Positions 1 through 6,823 of a stretch of DNA of 8,841 nt are shown in pieces. The notes under the pieces were generated by a model. The model worked only from the letters and a program-made list of their open reading frames with translations. It had not been told where the DNA came from and did no database searches. The stretch covers positions 1 through 8,841 of the forward strand of contig JADFHG010000125.1 of assembly GCA_022567365.1 (NCBI GenBank), in the 5' to 3' direction. Position 1 is the stretch's first letter. Every line of letters begins with the position of its first letter. Position numbers and translations under genes: made by a program. The stretch comes from Planctomycetota bacterium (lineage in GTDB: Bacteria; Planctomycetota; Phycisphaerae; UBA1845).

Positions 1-119
1 TAGCCGTGGGGGACCGGCAAGCCGGCTGGTCGGCGAATCGGCGGACCATTCGTGTCCCCCACCTCTGAAGAGGCGGGCCACGCATCAGGACTACCCCTCG
101 AATCATCCATGACAAAGCA
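1..119. other. Intergenic edge region with nested GC-rich inverted repeats
   Basis: No gene is seen here. The stretch is 3' of the minus-strand Hc1-like gene. It holds a perfect 9-bp inverted repeat (GTGGGGGAC at 6-14, GTCCCCCAC at 54-62). Nested inside is CCGGCAAGCCGG (14-25), which also occurs at 4502-4513. The dispersed stem-loop described separately lies at 50-81. There is no T-tract, so a classical intrinsic terminator is not supported. Confidence 0.5.
50..81 (-). repeat. Dispersed stem-loop element, copy 1 (3' of the Hc1-like gene)
   Basis: Read on the minus strand, this element has the arms CCCGCCTCT and AGAGGTGGG around a 2-nt loop, with one G-U pair in the stem. It is followed by GGACACGA. 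It starts about 39 nt beyond the stop codon of the minus-strand Hc1-like gene, so it would lie in that gene's 3' untranslated RNA. A near-identical element lies at 8207-8239 on the plus strand, downstream of accA. Flanking bases agree on both sides: GTGGCCCGCCTC before the loop and GAGGTGGGGGA after it. The G-U pair would be an A-C mismatch if the opposite strand were the RNA, which supports this orientation. It may be a REP-like transcript-stabilising or terminating element. Confidence 0.7.
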
Positions 120-296
120 CTAGTGCTCGACGGAGCGGACTTCCAGAATCTTCTTGCGGACAGTCTGGGCCGCCTCCTTGACTTCCTGCATGGCTTTGCG
201 AACACGCGTCCCAGCGGCCTTGTTTCCGCCCGCTGCCTTGGCTACGTCATCCGAAGCCGACTCGACCATTTCCCTGAGCGTCTCATATTCCTGCAT
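120..296 (-). CDS. Short Hc1/histone-H1-like nucleoid protein
   Basis: This 58-residue, lysine- and alanine-rich helical protein matches the N-terminal core of the bacterial histone H1-like Hc1 family. That core is known as a DNA-binding nucleoid-compaction module in chlamydiae and related phyla. The recognisable part is residues 21-40, with GGNKAAGTRVRKAMQ near positions 23-37, preceded by an acidic helix (EYETLREMVESASDDV). The long Lys/Ala/Pro tail of chlamydial Hc1 is absent, as in other short planctomycete-type members. I chose the ATG at 296 because family similarity begins there. An open reading frame continues upstream for 27 codons but has no family resemblance. A GGAG lies 12 nt upstream, which is rather far. 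A GTG six codons upstream is a possible alternative. The gene is divergent from the TPR gene and is followed by a conserved stem-loop at 50-81. Family assignment is from memory of the motif. Confidence 0.75.
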   Translation of the reverse strand: MQEYETLREMVESASDDVAKAAGGNKAAGTRVRKAMQEVKEAAQTVRKKILEVRSVEH

Positions 297-763
297 GATT
301 GACCATTGCTCCACTGTGAGGGACTTGCAACAACCCGTGGTGCTACGAATACCGCAACGTGGGCCGGAGTCTAACAAAGCCGCGACGGGCTGGCAAAGGA
401 AAATGGAGGTGGAAAAAGCGGTTTTTGGGGTCGAGAAGCGGGTTTCCGAGGCGAACGGACCCGGCGGTCAATCGCAGCGAGGGACCGCGTGGTTGCGGCG
501 TCAGCCATAAACTATTGTTGGACAGTAGATTGCGTTCGTTTTTCCGATCGCCGCGTCCACGCCACAGGTGCACCGGGCTCGGTCTTGCTGGAACGAAGAA
601 AACTCAGGGCGCCGGCGGCGTGACGGTGATGGCAGCGAACATTCCGTCGGTTCCGGCGAGGGTGGGGGTTTTCGTGGAGCGTAACGTCGTACACATCCGA
701 TATTCGCCTCGGCTGCGCAAGGAGGTCGCGCGGCAAAATGCGACAAGAAACTGGGGGCATGGA
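297..763. other. Divergent intergenic region between the Hc1-like and TPR genes
   Basis: An open frame runs through this stretch in phase with the TPR gene (from 359). Its conceptual product is Arg-rich, low in complexity and unlike a real protein start, so I read the region as non-coding. It should hold the divergent promoters for both flanking genes, but I see no convincing -35/-10 pair. A small A/T inverted repeat (AAAAAGCGGTTTTT) is at 413-426. A perfect Shine-Dalgarno sequence sits near the right end (719-726). Confidence 0.5.
719..726 (+). promoter_or_regulatory. Perfect Shine-Dalgarno sequence before the TPR gene, in an unexpected phase
   Basis: AAGGAGGT is a full anti-SD match. The next ATG (738-740) is 11 nt downstream but is out of frame with the TPR gene. 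It opens a 20-codon ORF ending with TAA at 798-800, overlapping the TPR start at 764. This could be a leader peptide or coupled start. A missing G in the GGGGG run at 753-757 would instead place ATG 738 in frame with the TPR protein. Confidence 0.5.
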
Positions 764-2005
764 ATGCACGCCAGCGCCTTTAGGCATGGATGCCTTATAA
801 TCGTCACCGCGATCGTCCTCGGTGCGACCGTGGTGGCTGCGGACGACGCGATTCGCGTTCAGACCCGCGTATTCGACATTGACTACTCGGTCAATACGGA
901 AGCGCTACCGCTGGAATCCGTCCAGCTCTGGTATACGCTCGATCGCGGTCAATCCTGGCATCTCTACGGTTACGACGACGACCGCGTCTCTCCGATGTCG
1001 TTCAGCGCGCCGAATGAGGGGCTATACGGGTTCGTCGTCGTCGCGACCAATCCAACGGGGCCGTCAAGCTCGCCGCCCACACGCTCGATGCGCCCGCACC
1101 TATGGGTATTCGTCGACTTCACTCCGCCCATCGTCCAGATCCACCGCCCGACGGTGACCGAGGTCGCCGGTGTCCGCGTCGTGCAGCTCCGCTGGACGGC
1201 GGTGGACGGCAATCTCGGTGCGCGCCCCGTGGAGTTGAGGTATCGTCGGTTGCCGGAGACGGAGTGGCACGAGGTCGCGCCCGACATGATGGCGAACACG
1301 GGTCGATTTGATTGGCGCATTCCCGCAGCGGTTAGCGGACCCGTCGTATTTCAGGTGATCGTGACCGACAAGGGGCTGCACCGGTCGGTCGGCGAAACGG
1401 CACCGGTCGAGGTGCCCGGTCAATCGTCACGGGACGACAGGCCGTCAGACGAGGGGCTCATGCCGCCCGGCACGCTGCGGCAGGGGGTGTCCGAATCGAC
1501 GTCGGCGAAGGCCGCGGCGGACCGTCTGTTTCAAGAGGCCCTGGCGGACATGGCCAGGGGCAACGCCCGGGCCGGCATCGCCCGCCTACGCGAGGTCGTC
1601 AGTCTTGATCCGTCGCGCGTCGATGCCTTTACGCAGATGGGCCGAATGCTCTACGGCGAGAAGGACTTTGCGAGCGCTTTGGGTTCCTTTGAATTGGCCC
1701 TGGGGTTGGAGCCGACGCTGCGAGAGGCGCTGCGCGGCGCCGCCATGATCGACCGGCGATTCAAACGGCACGCATCCGCCGAGGCGCGGCTTCAAAAAAT
1801 AATTCGAGGGGATCCCAACGACGCTCAGACCTACTTGGACCTGGGTGACGTTTCCGTGTTTCGGGGGGACGTGCTCAAGGCGCGCGAGTACTATACGATG
1901 GCCGCAACGGTTCTACCGGAGGCCGGCGAGATCGTCGCCGATGCCCGCCAACGCTTGAGCCTGCTGGATCTCGCGAGCCAAAGAACCAAAGCGCCGAACG
2001 AGTAA
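764..2005 (+). CDS. Exported beta-sandwich plus TPR repeat protein
   Basis: This is a 413-residue protein of unknown function. Residues 1-26 look like a Sec signal peptide: a basic start, then hydrophobic LIIVTAIVLGATVVA, with cleavage near Ala26. Residues about 27-125 and 126-215 look like two Ig/fibronectin-III-like beta-sandwiches. The first contains VQLWYTLDRGQSW and the second VVQLRWTAVDGN and VELRYRRLPETEW. A polar linker (216-248) follows. Then come four consecutive 34-residue TPR repeats (about 251-284, 285-318, 319-352, 353-386), with the typical Gly/Ala and LDP/LEP spacing. TPRs are protein-interaction scaffolds, so an extracytoplasmic assembly role is an inference. The ATG at 764 is chosen because it directly precedes the signal peptide and has GGGGG 6 nt upstream. 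In-frame starts at 359 or 629 would bury the signal. The stop is 4 nt before holA, implying an operon. Confidence 0.82.
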   Translation: MHASAFRHGCLIIVTAIVLGATVVAADDAIRVQTRVFDIDYSVNTEALPLESVQLWYTLDRGQSWHLYGYDDDRVSPMSFSAPNEGLYGFVVVATNPTGPSSSPPTRSMRPHLWVFVDFTPPIVQIHRPTVTEVAGVRVVQLRWTAVDGNLGARPVELRYRRLPETEWHEVAPDMMANTGRFDWRIPAAVSGPVVFQVIVTDKGLHRSVGETAPVEVPGQSSRDDRPSDEGLMPPGTLRQGVSESTSAKAAADRLFQEALADMARGNARAGIARLREVVSLDPSRVDAFTQMGRMLYGEKDFASALGSFELALGLEPTLREALRGAAMIDRRFKRHASAEARLQKIIRGDPNDAQTYLDLGDVSVFRGDVLKAREYYTMAATVLPEAGEIVADARQRLSLLDLASQRTKAPNE

Positions 2006-2009
2006 TCGA

Positions 2010-2993
2010 GTGCATCAAGGACCGCAAAACCAACACTTGGTAACGGCCGTCATCGGCGCGGATCGGTTTATCCGTCGCGAGGCGGTCGAGGCGGTTCTGC
2101 GCGCGCTCTCGTCCGACGATGACGACGGCGCGACGACTCGCGTTGACGGGGCGGACGCGGTCCTTGCGGACGTGCTGGACGAGCTTCGGACGCCGTCGCT
2201 TTTAGGTGATCGGCGGATCGTCGTCGTGGATGAGGCCGACCCGTTCGTATCCGAGCACCGGTCGGTACTCGAGCGGTATTGCACCGCACCCTGCGGTACC
2301 GGTCGGTTGGTGCTCTCGTGTCAATCCATGGCGACGAACACGAAGATCCATCGGATCATCTCCAAAAGCGGCGCGGTCGTTGTGTGCGATGCACCGAAAC
2401 GACGCGCCGTCACCGCTTGGATATTGGACCGCGTAAGGAAGCGGCATGGCAAACGCATGGACGCTTCGGCGGCGGCATTGCTGCGCGAGCACATCGGTGA
2501 CGAACTCGGCATTCTCGCGAGCGAACTCGAGAAACTCACGTCGTACGTCGGCTCGCGCGGAGAGATCACGGTAAGCGACGTCGATCTGCTCGTGGGGCAC
2601 AGTCGCCAGGAGAAGGTGTTCGGCGTGATCGACGCGATTTTCTCGGGCGACGTTTCTACGGCGCTGGCGCAATGGGAGCAGGTGATGGCGACGGACCGGG
2701 CGGCTCCGGGTCGCGCGGTCGGGGGTCTTGCATGGGGCGTGCGCGCACTTTTGGACGCGTATCGCGATTGGCAGAAGGGTCTTCCTTTGACCCCGCACAC
2801 CAAGAAACTGTGGACGGACGCCCAAACGCTCACCCAGCGACTCAAACGCACGACGGTAAAGCGGCTCGAGTCCGCTTTGAGCGATCTGCTCGAGGTCGAT
2901 CTCGCCGTCAAGACCGGGCTGAGCACGGTCGAGTCGGCCGTGGAGAAGTTCATCGTCACCCACACGCACGTGCGGCAGCGCGCGACGGCGTAG
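2010..2993 (+). CDS. holA: DNA polymerase III subunit delta (clamp loader)
   Basis: This 327-residue protein is the HolA delta subunit, the wrench of the clamp-loader complex that opens the beta sliding clamp. The N-terminal fold (about 9-130) starts with LVTAVIGADRFIRREAVEAVL, matching the usual start of the family. RTPSLLGDRRIVVVDEADPF (60-79) matches the conserved segment carrying the clamp-binding loop. Here the loop reads SLL where E. coli delta has a Leu-Phe pair. The middle domain contains LLREHIGDELGILASELEKL (157-176), a hallmark helix pair. The C-terminal collar domain follows, with FGVIDAIFSGD (204-214) and GLAWGVRALL (239-248). Length is typical. The start is GTG at 2010, only 4 nt after the TPR stop and without a strong Shine-Dalgarno, so translational coupling is likely. 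holA is often found beside envelope genes, but a TPR/lipoprotein pair is not a partnership I recognise. Confidence 0.93.
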   Translation: MHQGPQNQHLVTAVIGADRFIRREAVEAVLRALSSDDDDGATTRVDGADAVLADVLDELRTPSLLGDRRIVVVDEADPFVSEHRSVLERYCTAPCGTGRLVLSCQSMATNTKIHRIISKSGAVVVCDAPKRRAVTAWILDRVRKRHGKRMDASAAALLREHIGDELGILASELEKLTSYVGSRGEITVSDVDLLVGHSRQEKVFGVIDAIFSGDVSTALAQWEQVMATDRAAPGRAVGGLAWGVRALLDAYRDWQKGLPLTPHTKKLWTDAQTLTQRLKRTTVKRLESALSDLLEVDLAVKTGLSTVESAVEKFIVTHTHVRQRATA

Positions 2994-3012
2994 AATTCAT
3001 TTGGAAGAGAAC

Positions 3013-4296
3013 ATGATGCCGATTCGCAAGGAGGCGATGGTCGTCGGAGCGGCGTGTCTGCTTACCGCAGGCGCGGGGTTCGGTTGTGTCTCGCCTAGCG
3101 CGAAACGTCCGACGCTCCAGCCCACCATGCAGCAAAGATCATATCCTCGAGCACCACAGGAGCCGGCGCCGGCGGTCCCGGATGATCGTTTTCGCGGACA
3201 GCCCTCGGTTGATCTGTCGGAAATCGAGGAGTTTCTGCGGCGTACGGATCAATACGCGGAAGCGCTTGCCGAGAATGTTCCAACGACCCCGAATGCGGTT
3301 CCCACGCACGATTCGCAGCCTCCGGTGCGGGACGAAGAGCGTGTCGCGGCCGGGTCTCCGATCGAATCGCGAGAGGATTCTCGAGCACCGCCGACGGTTC
3401 AAGTCACCAGCGCTGCCAATGCCCAAATGTCGCTGACGGATGGGGAACCCACGGAGGAGATCGCGCCGGCGCTACCGGTGATCGAGTCGGTGTCGGTGCG
3501 TTCGGCCATACAGCCGTCGCCGGTGGAGGGCGACCCGGTGAAGACCAGCACGACGAATGAACCGCTCGACACCGCCGTTGACGACTCCGGGATGACGCCC
3601 GACGACATCATTGACTACCTCACGGAGCAGGCCGTGGCCAAGGGCGACTTCGATTCGCAGTGGCGTCTGCGCCTCACGCTGCTCGCCATGGCCCGCGATT
3701 CCGACGCCGCCGACATATCCGACGAATTGCCTTTTCAGACGCGGCGTGTGATGGCGGCGCTGGTCGATGCCGTCGTGGCCGCGCGTCGGGCCGCGCGCGA
3801 GCCGTACATGATCGAGAAGGACATGATCGATCGCGTCGATGATCTGAGGCTCGTGCTTTCGGAATTGGCCGCCCCCATGATTCCAACCGTTTCGCTTTGC
3901 CGGCGCGTGACGACTTTCGGTGTATACGAGCCGATGAAACCGGATGCGTTTCTGGCCGGCCACACGACGCACACCATCGTCTACTGCGAGATCGAGAACT
4001 TCAAGTCCGAGGCGACCGACGACGGATCGTATCGAACGGTTCTGGCTTCGCGGCTCGAGGTGTTCAGCGCGGCCGGGCAATCGATGTGGGTCCGCGAGGA
4101 GCCGGAGGTCGAAGACGTCTGCCGGCGACGCCGCGCGGACTTCTTCCTTGCCCAACGGGTTTCATTTCCGCCGACGCTCCCGGCCGGAGATTACGTGCTC
4201 AAGGTCACGATCACCGACAAACTCTCCGGGTTGGTGGGAGGGGCGGATTGCCTCTTTACCGTGCAAGCACCGATATCCGTCGCCGGCGCGGGGTAG
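3013..4296 (+). CDS. Probable lipoprotein with disordered middle and conserved-looking C-terminal domain
   Basis: This 427-residue protein is of unknown function. Residues 1-24 form a signal sequence (MMPIRKEAMVVGAACLLTAG...) ending at Cys25 in GFGC. That is a non-canonical lipobox, so lipidation is probable but not certain. Residues about 26-195 are rich in Pro, Glu, Ser and Thr and look disordered, a typical envelope-spanning linker. Residues 195-290 are predicted helical (TPDDIIDYLTEQAVAKGDFDSQWRLRL onward). Residues 296-420 look like a beta-sandwich: TFGVYEPM, TIVYCEIENF, LASRLEVFSAAGQSMW, CRRRRADFF, then LPAGDYVLKVTITD. I recall similar orphan domains in planctomycete exported proteins. 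Start at 3013 (or ATG 3016) uses GGAAGAG 4-7 nt upstream; a TTG at 3001 is less likely. An AAGGAGG at 3028 is too close to ATG 3037 to be used. It follows holA by 19 nt, so it is likely the last gene of that operon. Confidence 0.83.
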   Translation: MMPIRKEAMVVGAACLLTAGAGFGCVSPSAKRPTLQPTMQQRSYPRAPQEPAPAVPDDRFRGQPSVDLSEIEEFLRRTDQYAEALAENVPTTPNAVPTHDSQPPVRDEERVAAGSPIESREDSRAPPTVQVTSAANAQMSLTDGEPTEEIAPALPVIESVSVRSAIQPSPVEGDPVKTSTTNEPLDTAVDDSGMTPDDIIDYLTEQAVAKGDFDSQWRLRLTLLAMARDSDAADISDELPFQTRRVMAALVDAVVAARRAAREPYMIEKDMIDRVDDLRLVLSELAAPMIPTVSLCRRVTTFGVYEPMKPDAFLAGHTTHTIVYCEIENFKSEATDDGSYRTVLASRLEVFSAAGQSMWVREEPEVEDVCRRRRADFFLAQRVSFPPTLPAGDYVLKVTITDKLSGLVGGADCLFTVQAPISVAGAG

Positions 4297-4300
4297 CAGC

Positions 4301-4319
4301 CCGTCGAAGGACCCGACGG
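4301..4319 (+). terminator. Stem-loop right after the lipoprotein gene
   Basis: CCGTCG (4301-4306) and CGACGG (4314-4319) form a perfect 6-bp stem with a 7-nt loop, 4 nt after the TAG. No T-tract follows, so an intrinsic terminator is only a possibility; it may mark the operon's 3' end. Confidence 0.35.
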
Positions 4320-4579
4320 CGGTGTCGTTGACCCACATTGTCGGGTATTCAACGGACGTCACGGGGGGCGGCCGCTACTTTTTCAGCAGGCTGCCAGTGG
4401 TTCGTCCGTCTTCGTTACACGAGTGGGGCATGGCGCCATTGGGAAGGTGAACCTCCTGGTGATCTGTCTGCCGTGTAGCGATTCACGGGAGCGGTTCGGC
4501 GCCGGCAAGCCGGTTGTACCGGGCCTCGCCCTGATACCATCCCCGATGCCGGTCGTAGCCCAGCCGGGGAGCCCGCGGG

Positions 4580-4637
4580 ACTCGGCGAGGCTTGGCCGTG
4601 AGACACTCGGCGCCCGGGGTTGTGAGTAAACTCGGCG
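4580..4637. repeat. ACTCGGCG repeated three times at an exact 25-nt period
   Basis: ACTCGGCG starts at 4580, 4605 and 4630. Between copies a looser GTGAG is shared by the first two units. The units are otherwise diverged. It lies in gene-free DNA about 130-190 nt upstream of the GyrI-like gene and could be a protein-binding array or a chance/decayed repeat. Confidence 0.45.
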
Positions 4638-4688
4638 CGGTCCGCCTTCCAGGCGTATTGGCCGCGTAACCTGTCGTACACCCTGAGA

Positions 4689-4704
4689 CACCGGGATCCC
4701 GGTG
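4689..4704. repeat. 16-bp perfect palindrome
   Basis: CACCGGGATCCCGGTG reads identically on both strands and does not extend further. It lies 62 nt before the next gene's ATG and about 38 nt before a -10-like box, so it is a candidate operator; its small size and GC content mean chance is possible. Confidence 0.4.
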
Positions 4705-4742
4705 ATCCTGCGACGGCCGCAACCGCGTTCGCCCCTTTGGGG

Positions 4743-4748
4743 TATACT
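4743..4748 (+). promoter_or_regulatory. Possible -10 box (TATACT) of the GyrI-like gene
   Basis: TATACT is a good sigma70-type -10 hexamer 18 nt before the ATG at 4767. No matching -35 hexamer is visible 16-18 nt upstream, and a CCCCTTTGGGG mini-hairpin abuts it. Transcripts from here would have a leader of only about 12 nt. Confidence 0.3.
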
Positions 4749-4766
4749 TGCTGAGATGGGTGTGGC

Positions 4767-6560
4767 ATGACAAGACCAAACTTCCGGATCTGCGTTGTAT
4801 TCACGGTGATCGTCGTATGCCCGGGCGCGTCGCGCGCGGCTGCGTCCGGGACCGACAAGAGCGTCCAGGCCGTCGTTTCCGCGCTGCCGGTTTCCGTCAA
4901 ACAAGCGGGCAAGGTCCGGGTCATGTACCTGGAGGAGACGCTTCAATACTGGGAAACGCGACGACTGTTCGCTCGCGTCGCGGCGGATGCGATCGAGCAT
5001 GGGCATTCGGCTGCCGTGCTCTTTCAGCGTTTTCTCGGAAATCCACTGCAAACCGTCTCTCTTGCGTGTCGAGTCGGGGCGGTCATCGATGCGGATTGGT
5101 CGGTGACCTCGCCCTATCGCGTTCGCGAACGACCGGCCGAGCGGGTCGCGTATGTCGTTCTCGAACGGCGCTCGCCTCCAACGCTGCTCGTGGTGCGGCG
5201 AATCATGGAATGGGTGGATGCACACGGCTATGAGGCCGTGGGGCCGGTAACAGAACTGTTGATTCCGGGCGAGCGCGGCAAGCGTGGTGCGGCGCGACAG
5301 TGGCGCCGAGAGATTCAGGTCGCGGTTCGCCTGGTCGAGACGCCCTCGCGTTCATTCGTTGAGCGACAGAATGCTCCTGCCGAAGCGATCGCGCCCGGCG
5401 AGGGGCGATCCCACGATACGCGAATCGCGGATGCCCTGGACTCGCCGGTTGAAGGAGCGACCGGCCGCCAGCAAGCTGACCTCGTGCGCGTCCCGGCGAA
5501 CAACGGCAAGGCGACCAAACCTGCGGTACCCGCGGATAACGCTACGCCCGTCTTGGGCACTGGTTCCCCAAGTGCGAACACGAAACACGCTCCGGACGTT
5601 GCCGAACGAGGCAATCCGACCGAAAAGTCCTCCGCTGACGGCCCGGCGACGACTACGCCGACCGCAGCCGCAGCGCCCACGGCGGGGAAGGAATCGGGGT
5701 CATCGCCGATCAACGTGCTACTGGATGACACTGTCGGGAATTCGGCGGAGTCGGCCGATGACGCGGGCGCTATCGAGCAAGAGTCGCTCAATCAGCCGGA
5801 TCAACCGGCGAGCGGCGAGCAGACTACGATGGTGAAGGGCGAACGGCCCGGGAATCGCGCGCCGGCAAATACAAGCGAGGTGCCGGTTTCCGCCGATCAG
5901 TCGAACGACGGCCCCAAGTCTGCCGTCATCGACCCCGTGGAGGTGGGGGCCGCGACTACGACCGGCAGCGACACCCGCGCCAAGAGCGGCGGCGACACTA
6001 ACACCGGCACCGACACTGCTATCGCGGGTGCGGACGACGAACATCGCGAAAGCGCCATAGTTTCTTCCGACGCGGCGGATCCGCCCGAGGCGACCGGGGT
6101 GGGAAATCGTTCCGTCGATCCGGTGTCCGACGTATCGTTTGAAACGCTGATCCAAGAACAGCGATACGAAGACGCGGCGATCCGGTTGCTGCCGGAGGAC
6201 CAATTGCTCGGGGAAAACCGGATCTGGATCGGTCAGGTGGCCTTCCGCATCAAGGCCCTCGGCAAAGGCGCCGCCCGCAAGTTCGGCGCGGAGGCCACGC
6301 CGGTCGTGCAGATGGCCGAGGCCGTGTCGATGCGACACAAACTGGTGACCGGCGCCGCGTATCGCGACGCCCTGGCAAACGCGATCGTCCGCGTGGATCT
6401 TCACTCCGGCGGCGCGGCCGCCGAGCGCAGGGCCATTACGAGGGATCTGGATCGTCTGATGCGAAAGATCGCGCTGCGAACCGTCGGCGCGCCCGAGACG
6501 CTGGATGAACTATCAGCGATTCTCCTGCGCATGGAGCGCATCTTGCACCCACCAGGATGA
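4767..6560 (+). CDS. Exported protein with GyrI/effector-binding-like domain and long disordered linker
   Basis: This is a 597-residue protein. Residues 1-24 form a signal peptide (MTRPNFRICVVFTVIVVCPGASRA, cleavage near residue 24-26). Residues about 48-190 resemble the GyrI-like small-molecule-binding fold seen in SbmC and the effector domains of BmrR/Rob-type regulators. The match is best over VGAVIDADW (103-111), ERVAYVVLERR (125-135), RRIMEWVDAHGYEAVGPVTE (144-163) and WRREIQVAV (179-187). Glu163 falls where the family's ligand-pocket Glu usually sits. Residues 190-455 are Ala/Thr/Ser/Asp/Gly-rich and disordered. Residues 456-595 are helical (FETLIQEQRYEDAAIRLLPE onward), with no family I recognise. 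No DNA-binding domain is present, so this is not a classical regulator. It could be an extracytoplasmic ligand binder or a repurposed fold. The ribosome site is weak (GAGATGGG). It appears monocistronic. Confidence 0.82.
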   Translation: MTRPNFRICVVFTVIVVCPGASRAAASGTDKSVQAVVSALPVSVKQAGKVRVMYLEETLQYWETRRLFARVAADAIEHGHSAAVLFQRFLGNPLQTVSLACRVGAVIDADWSVTSPYRVRERPAERVAYVVLERRSPPTLLVVRRIMEWVDAHGYEAVGPVTELLIPGERGKRGAARQWRREIQVAVRLVETPSRSFVERQNAPAEAIAPGEGRSHDTRIADALDSPVEGATGRQQADLVRVPANNGKATKPAVPADNATPVLGTGSPSANTKHAPDVAERGNPTEKSSADGPATTTPTAAAAPTAGKESGSSPINVLLDDTVGNSAESADDAGAIEQESLNQPDQPASGEQTTMVKGERPGNRAPANTSEVPVSADQSNDGPKSAVIDPVEVGAATTTGSDTRAKSGGDTNTGTDTAIAGADDEHRESAIVSSDAADPPEATGVGNRSVDPVSDVSFETLIQEQRYEDAAIRLLPEDQLLGENRIWIGQVAFRIKALGKGAARKFGAEATPVVQMAEAVSMRHKLVTGAAYRDALANAIVRVDLHSGGAAAERRAITRDLDRLMRKIALRTVGAPETLDELSAILLRMERILHPPG

Positions 6561-6564
6561 TCGC

Positions 6565-6584
6565 GCCGCGAGGGCAGCCGCGGC
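6565..6584 (+). terminator. GC-rich stem-loop directly after the GyrI-like gene
   Basis: GCCGCG (6565-6570) and CGCGGC (6579-6584) form a perfect 6-bp stem with an 8-nt loop, starting 4 nt after the TGA. No T-tract follows, so terminator function is only suggested by position. Confidence 0.35.
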
Positions 6585-6644
6585 AGTATGATTGTCGGCG
6601 TCGCCCAGCCGCACAAGCGGATCGCGTTTGGCCGAGGTTTCGTC

Positions 6645-6689
6645 GCGGGGGTGGGATGTTGATCGCTTCGTTGATTCACATTCCCCCGC
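6645..6689. repeat. Long imperfect inverted repeat
   Basis: GCGGGGG (6645-6651) pairs with CCCCCGC (6683-6689). Further interrupted pairing occurs inside (ATGT with ACAT, GATC region with GATT). This is a stable potential RNA hairpin in the gap between the GyrI-like gene and accA. Confidence 0.35.
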
Positions 6690-6823
6690 CGGCGCGGACG
6701 CGAACGCCGACGGGGACGACCGATGTTCGACGTAACCGGCCTCGATCGCGAACTGACTCGAGGATACGAGACAGATATGGAAGTGTCGTCTGGCACAGCA
6801 AACAGACAGTGGGGCTTGAACCC

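Larger units (their letters stand above)
4297..4766. other. 470-bp gene-free region with palindromes and a 25-nt periodic motif
   Basis: No ORF here has a start, ribosome site and protein-like composition together. The visible structures are as follows. A stem-loop lies directly after the lipoprotein stop (4301-4319). AGCAGGCTGC follows a T-run at about 4380-4396 and resembles an interspersed motif seen in intergenic DNA of some genomes (recall only). CCGGCAAGCCGG is at 4502-4513. A 25-nt-spaced triple repeat is at 4580-4637, and a 16-bp perfect palindrome is at 4689-4704. A -10-like TATACT (4743-4748) sits just before the next gene. It could be a decayed gene or mobile-element remnant. Confidence 0.5.

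Noticed and set aside
359..763. In-frame extension of the TPR protein by 135 residues to an ATG at 359
   Set aside because: The extension is Arg-rich and unlike a protein, and it would place the obvious signal peptide in the middle of the chain.
2202..2969. 255-codon minus-strand ORF opposite holA
   Set aside because: It is fully antisense to a clearly recognised gene; long antisense ORFs are common in high-GC coding DNA and the product has no recognisable motif.
4383..5225. 280-codon minus-strand ORF across the intergenic region and the GyrI-like gene
   Set aside because: Half of it is antisense to the signal-peptide-bearing gene, and its composition (Arg/Pro/Gly-rich) is that of a shadow frame. 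A vague resemblance to RHS-repeat phrases did not hold up.
5718..6404. 228-codon minus-strand ORF within the GyrI-like gene
   Set aside because: It lies antisense to the disordered linker and helical end of a gene with clear protein organisation; no independent start signal.
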